A stretch of DNA of 9,789 nt, taken from assembly GCA_041485125.1 (NCBI GenBank), contig JBGPIT010000177.1, positions 1 through 9,789 on the forward strand, written 5' to 3'. A program made the translations under genes and the position numbers. Below, one piece after another: positions 1-5,687 of the stretch (positions are counted from its first letter, which is position 1; the number at the start of each line of letters is the position of its first letter). Source of the stretch: JBGPIT01 sp041485125 (GTDB lineage Bacteria > Desulfobacterota > Binatia > UTPRO1). The notes under the pieces are model-generated. The model was given only the letters and a program-made list of their open reading frames with translations. It was not told the DNA's origin and searched no databases.

Positions 1-141
1 CGGAAAGGCATTACCGAGACGCTCGTCGAGGGGCTCAGGCTCGTGCGACGCGCGCGGGGCTTCGAAAAGGCCATGGCTCTACGGGGCAAGGTGCGCTTGG
101 ACGTCGACCTGGAGGCCTCTCGTGAGCGGAGTCGTCGTTGA
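1..141 (+). CDS. vapB: VapB-type antitoxin, C-terminal part (5' end outside window)
   Basis: The reading frame is open from the first base and ends at TGA 139-141, giving 46 visible residues. They read as a helical stretch (TETLVEGLRLVRRARG) followed by a short tail containing GKVRLDVDLEASRERS. This matches the usual end of the ribbon-helix-helix VapB antitoxin family (PF09957), where a helix is followed by a 'GK...W/L-x-x-D-L' toxin-binding tail. The DNA-binding N-terminus lies outside the window. The gene overlaps the start of the vapC toxin gene by 20 bases and carries that gene's ribosome binding site inside its own coding sequence, so the two are probably translationally coupled. By family knowledge, VapB neutralises VapC by blocking its active site, and the VapBC complex represses its own promoter. 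The family call rests on a short fragment plus the adjacent PIN toxin. Confidence 0.8.
   Translation, partial: RKGITETLVEGLRLVRRARGFEKAMALRGKVRLDVDLEASRERSRR
111..115 (+). promoter_or_regulatory. Ribosome binding site of vapC inside vapB
   Basis: GGAGG lies 6 bases before the GTG start of vapC and within the coding sequence of the antitoxin. It decides the GTG start and supports translational coupling of toxin to antitoxin. Confidence 0.7.
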
Positions 142-508
142 CACCTCCGTCTGGATCGACTTCCTCGCCGGAACGCCGACCCCGGAACTGGAGGACGCTC
201 TTTCCCATGGTGCCGTGGTACTCACGCCGATCGTCGTTGCGGAGCTCATAAGCGGCGCGCGCCGGCAACGGGAGCGCGCTGCGATCGCAGAGCTCTTCCG
301 CGAGCTCCGGCTTCACCCTACGGATCTCGACCACTGGGTTCGTGTCGGCGAGCTGCGCCGACATCTGCGAGCGCACGGCCTGAGCGTCTCGACACCGGAC
401 ACGCACGTCGCCCAGTGTGCCATCGATCTCGACGGCGTCCTGCTCACCCGTGACGCGTTCTTCTCTCGCATCGCCCGACACGCGAAACTTCGGCTCGGCC
501 GAGCGTAG
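122..508 (+). CDS. vapC: VapC family PIN-domain ribonuclease toxin
   Basis: This is a complete 128-residue PIN-domain protein, a normal VapC length. The N-terminus VVVDTSVWIDFL holds the first acidic residue (D7). E41 lies in VVAELISG, D93 in STPDTHVAQCA, and D111 in LLTRDAFFSRI. Together these form the four-acid Mg2+-binding set of PIN ribonucleases. Family members cleave RNA (often tRNA or rRNA) when freed from VapB; the target here cannot be read from sequence. The GTG start at 122 is supported by GGAGG at 111-115 with a 6-base spacer and by the protein beginning directly at the PIN core. It overlaps the antitoxin frame by 20 bases. Its stop lies inside a short hairpin shared with the convergent DUF420 gene. 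All catalytic acids are present, so the toxin looks intact. Confidence 0.93.
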   Translation: MSGVVVDTSVWIDFLAGTPTPELEDALSHGAVVLTPIVVAELISGARRQRERAAIAELFRELRLHPTDLDHWVRVGELRRHLRAHGLSVSTPDTHVAQCAIDLDGVLLTRDAFFSRIARHAKLRLGRA

Positions 509-523
509 CCGCTGATGGCTACG
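504..523. terminator. Hairpin between convergent vapC and DUF420 genes (candidate bidirectional terminator)
   Basis: CGTAGCC (504-510) and GGCTACG (517-523) form a perfect 7-bp stem with a 6-base loop. The hairpin contains the vapC stop (506-508) and the stop of the opposing gene (519-521). There is no T-tract on either side, so it is at best a weak or bidirectional terminator. Confidence 0.3.
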
Positions 524-1085
524 GCGTCGCGCCCACGCTGCTCCGCAGCATGAAGTAGATGACGACGCCCGTCACCGACACGTAGAGCCAGATCGGCAAC
601 GTGACGCGCGCGATCCTTCGATGACGCGCGAAGCGTTCCGTGAAGGCGAAGAAGAAGCTCGTGAGCGCGAGCGGAACGATCGTCATCGACAAGACGACGT
701 GCGTCGCGAGGATGAGCAAGTACACCGCCCGGATCGCGCCGGCGCCGGCGAACTTCGTGTCGCCGTGGACGTAGTGGTACGTGAGATAGCAGACCAGGAA
801 CAGCGACGAGGCGACGAACGCCGCGACCATGCAGTACTTGTGGACCTCGCGCGCACCGCGCTTGATCGCGACGTAGCCCGACACCAAAAGACTCGCGGCG
901 AGCGCGTTCAGGGTCGCGTTGACGCCGGGGAGGAAGCGGAGATCGACGGCACCCTGCGGCCCGTGCTCGCGGAGCACCAGGATGTAGCCGATGAACGCCA
1001 GCGCCGCGGCGGAGACGACGGCGGTGAAGACGTAGAAGGTCCGGTCCGAGACGCGCGCGAGCGCCGGAGCGTCGATCTCAGGCAT
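519..1085 (-). CDS. DUF420 family membrane protein (CtaM/YozB-like)
   Basis: This 188-residue protein has five predicted membrane helices, at about residues 17-39, 54-75, 83-105, 118-147 and 160-180. Features typical of DUF420 (PF04238) are visible: LPGVNATLNALAA before helix 2, the EVHKYCM segment, YLTYHYVHG, GAIRAVYLLILATH, and a C-terminal TLPIWLYVSVTGVVIYFML. Four histidines match the family's conserved pattern: H82, H104, H129 and H155. Family knowledge: members in Firmicutes (CtaM, YozB) are needed to mature haem-A cytochrome oxidases. In proteobacteria the family often sits near cytochrome oxidase or SCO genes. No oxidase or assembly gene is visible here, so a role in respiratory oxidase assembly is inferred from family alone. 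The ATG at 1085 starts just before the first helix. No strong ribosome binding site is visible. The gene looks complete and stands alone on its strand. Confidence 0.88.
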   Translation of the reverse strand: MPEIDAPALARVSDRTFYVFTAVVSAAALAFIGYILVLREHGPQGAVDLRFLPGVNATLNALAASLLVSGYVAIKRGAREVHKYCMVAAFVASSLFLVCYLTYHYVHGDTKFAGAGAIRAVYLLILATHVVLSMTIVPLALTSFFFAFTERFARHRRIARVTLPIWLYVSVTGVVIYFMLRSSVGATP

Positions 1086-1181
1086 CGGCCGCTTCTATCA
1101 GAGCCACGCGTCCGGGTTGAGCGCTCCGGCGCGCGGTTGTCCGAGGCCGCGCTGGCACGGTAGACCGGCGCGCGAGCGGGC

Positions 1182-1464
1182 ATGGAGGCGGCAGCGAGGA
1201 GCAGCGCCGGAAACCGGACGCGCCGATTGGCCGGCTACGTCCTCTACACCGTCTATCTGCTCGCGGTCGTCGAGATCTCGTGTCGGCTGCTGCTCTCGAT
1301 CCCGTTCATCGCATCGAGAACGGCGGGCACCGGACTTCGCGTGGCGTCGCGCCTGGGTGCGGAGTCACCTGCTCGGCGTGGCGAACAAATACGGCTTCGA
1401 CGTCTACGATCCGACCAAGGGCTGGATCTCGAAACCGAACCTCCGCAAGCTCCGCGTCTTCGTC
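1182..1464 (+). pseudogene. SGNH/GDSL-hydrolase-like protein, N-terminal remnant with frameshift
   Basis: From ATG 1182 the frame encodes a basic N-terminus and one membrane helix (GYVLYTVYLLAVVEISCRLL ends the clear part). Around base 1332 the similarity moves to the next frame, which reads DFAWRRAWVRSH, then KYGFDVYDPTKGW, then SKPNLRKLRVF. I recognise this pattern (single N-terminal helix, a W-R-R-x-W-V-R segment, then 'YGFDxYDPTKGWxxKPNLR') as the N-terminus of membrane-anchored SGNH/GDSL hydrolase-like proteins, where it is normally followed by a K-x-L-N-x-N segment and the catalytic domain. All of that is missing here; the sequence switches to an RND pump remnant near 1464. A one-base change in ACCGGAC (1330-1335) would restore the frame. 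The gene is therefore both frameshifted and truncated and cannot make an enzyme. Family assignment is from memory of the pattern and moderately sure; the frame switch itself is directly visible. Confidence 0.6.
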
Positions 1465-1480
1465 CGGCCGATATCGGACG
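1461..1480. repeat. Palindrome at the SGNH/RND remnant junction
   Basis: CCGATATCGG (1468-1477) is a perfect 10-base palindrome. It is embedded in wider matching arms, CGTCCG (1461-1466) and CGGACG (1475-1480). It falls where SGNH-like similarity ends and before RND similarity begins. Its role, if any, in forming the junction is unknown. Confidence 0.5.
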
Positions 1481-1481
1481 C

Positions 1482-1791
1482 CTTCTTCCTCCACGCCCGC
1501 GGCAAGAGCATCCCCGAGGCCGCCGTCGAGGCCGCGCGCCTGCGCTTCCGGCCGATTCTAATGACGTCGTTCGCGTTCATCCTCGGCGTCTACCCGCTGG
1601 TGGTCGCGTCGGGAGCCGGCGCCGCGAGCCGGCGCGCGCTCGGCACGGCGGTCTTCGGCGGCATGCTCACGTCGACCTTCCTCGCCGTGCTCTTCGTGCC
1701 GGTCTTCTACGTGATCTCTCAGAGCGCGAGCGAGCGCTGGGCGGCGCGCAGAGCGAACCCCGCGCCGAGCATTCGTCGCACCGACCGCTGA
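1482..1791 (+). pseudogene. RND (HAE1/AcrB-type) efflux transporter, C-terminal remnant
   Basis: In the frame ending at TGA 1789-1791, the sequence reads GKSIPEAAVEAARLRFRPI, then LMTSFAFILGVYPLVVASG, AGAASRRALGTAVFGGM and LTSTFLAVLFVPVFYVIS. This is the strongly conserved end of HAE1-family RND pumps, covering the segment after helix 10 and the last two membrane helices. Intact pumps are about 1,000-1,050 residues; only about the last 100 are here. It lies in the same frame as the downstream part of the SGNH-like remnant, so the two form one continuous open frame. The conserved residues are undamaged, which suggests a recent deletion, or a copy of a pump gene still intact elsewhere. The fragment alone cannot pump. 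It would have no start of its own, and any product would be a chimera. Confidence 0.8.
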
Positions 1792-1828
1792 CAACGGCCT
1801 CTACTAGACGCGTGCTCCAGTGCTCTGT

Positions 1829-1845
1829 GCCGGCGCTTGGCCGGC
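1829..1845. terminator. GC-rich hairpin between the RND remnant and the DUF1634 gene
   Basis: GCCGGC (1829-1834) and GCCGGC (1840-1845) can pair into a 6-bp stem with a 5-base loop. It sits directly after the stop of the minus-strand DUF1634 gene. No T-run follows on either strand, so terminator function is only suggested by position. Confidence 0.3.
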
Positions 1846-2235
1846 CTAAAAGAAGAGACTGTACGTGAGCACCGCGAAAACGACGCCTGTGAATACCGTG
1901 TACTTCGGATTCCGCTCGACCGCGGCGAAGTAGACCACGGACGCGAGCACGCGCACGTACGGTGTCAGCATGAGGACGGCGATACCGAGATTGACGAGGA
2001 CGCGCGGCCGCGCGGCACCGGCGAGCACTTGCCGGAAGTCCGCGACCAGCAAGTCGACGACACTCGAGCTCGTGAGCACGTACTCGAGCTGCGGCTTACC
2101 ACTCGTGATCCAGTGCCACACCATACCGGCGGAAATCAGCGCGAGACTCGCGAGAACGCCACCGACCAGGATGCCGCCAACGACCGCGTCCATCGTAGTC
2201 GAGGCGCCGTGGCTCTCCGGATGTGCCGCGATCAT
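1846..2235 (-). CDS. DUF1634 family membrane protein, partner of TauE/SafE permease
   Basis: This is a 129-residue protein with three membrane helices, at about 16-40, 78-101 and 112-128. The segment NLGIAVLMLTPYVRVLASV followed by an aromatic/acidic stretch and a last helix is the hallmark of DUF1634 (PF07843). This family is commonly encoded next to TauE/SafE permeases, as here. Its biochemical role is not established; an accessory subunit of the permease is a reasonable inference. I chose ATG 2235 because GAGGAG (minus strand, 2250-2245) lies 9 bases upstream and overlaps the stop of the permease gene. An in-frame GTG at 2265 would add ten polar residues and overlap the permease gene by 17 bases, but lacks comparable support. 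The gene lies 13 bases after the permease stop and is surely co-transcribed with it. Confidence 0.85.
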   Translation of the reverse strand: MIAAHPESHGASTTMDAVVGGILVGGVLASLALISAGMVWHWITSGKPQLEYVLTSSSVVDLLVADFRQVLAGAARPRVLVNLGIAVLMLTPYVRVLASVVYFAAVERNPKYTVFTGVVFAVLTYSLFF

Positions 2236-2248
2236 CGCTGGTTGCTCC

Positions 2249-3073
2249 TCAACCCTCGAGGCCACGCAGGATCATTTCGAACCCGAGCACACCAAGTACG
2301 GCGAGGAAAACGCGGCGCACGACTTGGTTGGTCACACGCACCAGGACACGCGTCCCGATGAACGCACCCGCCGTAACGCCGACGATGACGGGCGCGGCGA
2401 TCCCGGGATCTATCAGCCCGGCCGTTAGATACACGCTGGTTCCCGCGAGGGCAGTGACGCCGATGATGAGATTGCTCGTCGTCGTCGACACCTTGGGCGG
2501 TAAACCCATCACGATGTCATGGATCAGCACCTTGAGCGCCCCCGCGCCGATGCCGAGGAGGCCGGCGATCAATCCGGCACCGAACATCAACGGACCGCCG
2601 AGATACGCGCGCCGCGCGCGGTAGTCGATGATCGTGCATGACGCCTGATCGAAGTAGCTGCCTTCGAGCTCGAGCCAACGCGAGAGCGCATCCTGCCGAT
2701 CGACCGGCGACCACGTTTCGTGCCGGCGGATCCACAGCGTCGCCCACGAAGCGAGAAGGACGGTACCAAAGAGCAGGAACAAGGGTCGCTCGCCCGCGGC
2801 GAGCGTGATCGACGCGCCGGTGAGCGCACCGGCGATCGTGAACATCTCGAGAAACATCCCGACCTTCAGGTTCGTGATGTGGTCGCGGACGTAGGCGGAA
2901 GCGGCGCCGCTCGACGTCGCGATGACCGAGACCATACTGATCGCGATCGCTTTCTTGATGTCGACGCCCGACCAGACGAGAGCTGGGATGAGCACGACAC
3001 CGCCCCCCATGCCGCTCATCGCACCGATGAATCCGGCGACGAGCGAGACGAGCAGCAGCAGCTCGAGCGACAT
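2249..3073 (-). CDS. TauE/SafE family sulfite/organosulfur-anion exporter
   Basis: This 274-residue inner-membrane permease matches TauE/SafE (PF01925). It shows the family's internal duplication. The first half has GMGGGVVLIPAL (21-32) followed by SMVSVIATSSGAASAYV. The second half has GIGAGALKVL (174-183) followed by STTTSNLIIGVTALAG. The halves are linked by a polar cytoplasmic stretch at about 115-157. Family members move sulfite, sulfoacetate, taurine-derived sulfonates or similar anions across the inner membrane. The substrate cannot be read here, and no sulfur-metabolism gene is adjacent. The ATG at 3073 begins right at the first helix, with a GAGG very close upstream. It is the first gene of a two-gene unit with DUF1634. 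The gene looks complete and is normal length for the family. Confidence 0.92.
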   Translation of the reverse strand: MSLELLLLVSLVAGFIGAMSGMGGGVVLIPALVWSGVDIKKAIAISMVSVIATSSGAASAYVRDHITNLKVGMFLEMFTIAGALTGASITLAAGERPLFLLFGTVLLASWATLWIRRHETWSPVDRQDALSRWLELEGSYFDQASCTIIDYRARRAYLGGPLMFGAGLIAGLLGIGAGALKVLIHDIVMGLPPKVSTTTSNLIIGVTALAGTSVYLTAGLIDPGIAAPVIVGVTAGAFIGTRVLVRVTNQVVRRVFLAVLGVLGFEMILRGLEG

Positions 3074-3100
3074 GATCCTCGAGGTACCGACGCGTGACTA

Positions 3101-3144
3101 GCGCGGTCCGCGCGCGGCCGCCGATTGCAGAGCGTGGACCGCGC
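3101..3144. repeat. Inverted repeat between LolA-like and TauE genes
   Basis: GCGCGGTCC (3101-3109) and GGACCGCGC (3136-3144) are perfect 9-base inverted arms separated by 26 GC-rich bases. They lie between the stop of the LolA-like gene and the start of tauE on the same strand. This could be a transcript-end or leader hairpin. The long loop and lack of a T-run keep this uncertain. Confidence 0.4.
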
Positions 3145-3165
3145 GCAGACCGACTAGCCTCCGGA

Positions 3166-3960
3166 TCACTTCCATACCCGCGACGATGCCGCGGCGGGCA
3201 GCTTCTGCGGGTCGAAAAGCTCGTCCGGCAACGTGACGTCATAGTGGACGGCGCTCACGTCGAGATCGGTGCTGCCGCCAGCCTGCCGATCCTCGATCCG
3301 GCGGTGGAGAATCGTCGGGACGCCGTCGACCGTCGTCGCCTCTCCGAATTTCTCGACCTTCCAGAGAGCGTTCGCAGCGTCGTAGTACTCGCGCTCGAGC
3401 GGCGCGAACGAGTCGGCGGCCACCCACGTGACGATCCGTGAGTAGTACCAGGGGTTCCGAGGCACCGCTTCGATCTTGTAGGCACGAGCGCCGTCGTGCT
3501 GCTCCTCGCCGAGGAGCTTGTACGCCGAGTGAAGGTCGACGAGGCCGAGGTCGGCGTACGTGTACTCCGACGTGAGGAACGCCTCGAATCCCTCGACCGG
3601 CACGATCTTCCGCACGCGCCTGATGTGGGGGTCGTAGATCCACTGCACCGTCTGGTCTGCCGTACGCTTGACGAGCCACGTCATGCCTTCGGTTCCCGCC
3701 GGCGAGACCATCACGGTCACCATCTGGTCGCTGCCGGCGACCTTCTTGTCGCGCGCTTGTTTGGCGACGAGCTTGGTTGCCTGTCCGTGCTGTCCGCTCA
3801 CGGTGAACGTGAGCGTGCTGGTGCTCGCCTTCTCTGGTCTGAGCACACGGGCCATGTTGTCGACGATGGTCTGAGGCTCCGGCGCTTGCGCGAATACCGG
3901 CGTGCTGAGAACCGTCGCCCCCGCCAAACTGCCGAGAATGATTCGAGTTGCAATCGTCAT
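3166..3960 (-). CDS. Secreted LolA-like 'outer membrane lipoprotein-sorting' protein
   Basis: This is a 264-residue protein with a clear signal peptide: basic start, hydrophobic core to about residue 22, and likely cleavage after AQA at 26. The mature part carries the pattern of the LolA-like family PF17131: WIYDPHIRRVRKI (107-119), FLTSEYTYADLGLVDL (128-143), an aromatic PWYYSRIVTWV segment (170-180), WKVEKF (200-205), and the C-terminal DELFDPQKLP. The family adopts the half-barrel fold of LolA and is thought to handle lipid or lipoprotein in the periplasm. Members are commonly found next to MMPL/RND-type lipid exporters; none is intact in this window. Start ATG 3960 is supported by GGAGGGGAG at 3973-3965. 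It reads divergently from fumC across a shared 191-base gap. Function beyond periplasmic lipid handling is inference. Confidence 0.87.
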   Translation of the reverse strand: MTIATRIILGSLAGATVLSTPVFAQAPEPQTIVDNMARVLRPEKASTSTLTFTVSGQHGQATKLVAKQARDKKVAGSDQMVTVMVSPAGTEGMTWLVKRTADQTVQWIYDPHIRRVRKIVPVEGFEAFLTSEYTYADLGLVDLHSAYKLLGEEQHDGARAYKIEAVPRNPWYYSRIVTWVAADSFAPLEREYYDAANALWKVEKFGEATTVDGVPTILHRRIEDRQAGGSTDLDVSAVHYDVTLPDELFDPQKLPAAASSRVWK

Positions 3961-3964
3961 GATT

Positions 3965-3973
3965 CTCCCCTCC
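3965..3973 (-). promoter_or_regulatory. Ribosome binding site of the LolA-like gene
   Basis: On the minus strand GGAGGGGAG ends 4 bases before the ATG at 3960. It is purine-rich, stronger than at most starts here, and fixes the start just before the signal peptide. Confidence 0.65.
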
Positions 3974-3980
3974 GGCTTCT

Positions 3981-4009
3981 ATTGTCGGACGCGGTCCTCG
4001 GGTTGTGAA
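3981..4009 (-). promoter_or_regulatory. Candidate promoter of the LolA-like gene
   Basis: On the minus strand, TTCACA (4009-4004; 5 of 6 to the -35 consensus) and GACAAT (3986-3981; 4 of 6 to the -10 consensus) are spaced by exactly 17 bases. Transcription would begin just before the ribosome binding site, giving a very short leader. The call is based on consensus matching only. Confidence 0.35.
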
Positions 4010-4049
4010 GCGGCCCCTATGGTGAACACAGCGATGCAAGGAGGACGTC

Positions 4050-4091
4050 ATGCCGTACCGCGGCGGCGCACCTCGAGCGAAACTGCTATAG
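4050..4091 (+). other. 13-codon ORF with consensus Shine-Dalgarno upstream of fumC
   Basis: AAGGAGG (4038-4044), a full match to the Shine-Dalgarno consensus, lies 5 bases before an ATG at 4050. The frame reads MPYRGGAPRAKLL and stops at TAG 4089-4091. It could be a leader peptide for fumC, a small protein, or the stub of a deleted gene. The frame is too short for coding statistics, and chance cannot be excluded. It would only be translated if transcription starts upstream of the candidate fumC -10 element. Confidence 0.25.
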
Positions 4092-4092
4092 A
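4084..4092 (+). promoter_or_regulatory. Candidate extended -10 promoter element for fumC
   Basis: TGCTATAGA (4084-4092) resembles an extended -10 box (TGn followed by TATAGA). It lies about 60 bases before the fumC start, in an otherwise GC-rich stretch. No -35 match is seen at the usual spacing. The leader would be about 50 bases. Confidence 0.35.
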
Positions 4093-4139
4093 GTGGGGCC
4101 TGTCAGCGCGAACCCAAGCACGCTGCCCATGCCGAATCC

Positions 4140-4146
4140 GGAGGAG
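4140..4146 (+). promoter_or_regulatory. Ribosome binding site of fumC
   Basis: GGAGGAG lies 5 bases before the ATG at 4152 and decides that start over downstream methionines. Confidence 0.7.
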
Positions 4147-4151
4147 CCACG

Positions 4152-5558
<1,407 letters not shown>

Positions 5559-5687
5559 TCGAGTGTCTATGGAGCACGCTATGGCGGAACGGCAACCCGG
5601 TCGGTGATCGACCCCTGGATTCCTATCGAAGGTCTGCACCACGAAGATTTCGTTGACAGCTGGGCGTTGGCCTGTGGTAGCAGGCTT

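Noticed and set aside
1837..2361. 174-residue plus-strand frame opposite DUF1634
   Set aside because: His/Arg/Asp-rich shadow composition; the opposite strand carries a clear DUF1634 protein with a good ribosome binding site.
2517..3242. 241-residue minus-strand frame over tauE in another frame
   Set aside because: Arg/His-rich, no membrane helices or motifs, and displaced by the clear TauE/SafE frame.
5599..5613. GGTCG/CGACC hairpin after fumC as a terminator
   Set aside because: Only a 5-bp stem with no T-run; such pairs are common by chance in GC-rich sequence.
5668..5682. Possible sigma-54 promoter before the peroxidase
   Set aside because: GG and GC elements are present but spaced 9 rather than 10 bases apart and would lie too close to the start codon.
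5653..5683. TTGACA as -35 of a peroxidase promoter
   Set aside because: The -35 match is perfect, but no acceptable -10 lies 16-18 bases on; the nearest, TAGCAG, is 19 bases away and weak. TATGAT at 5687-5692 is too far and overlaps the start codon.
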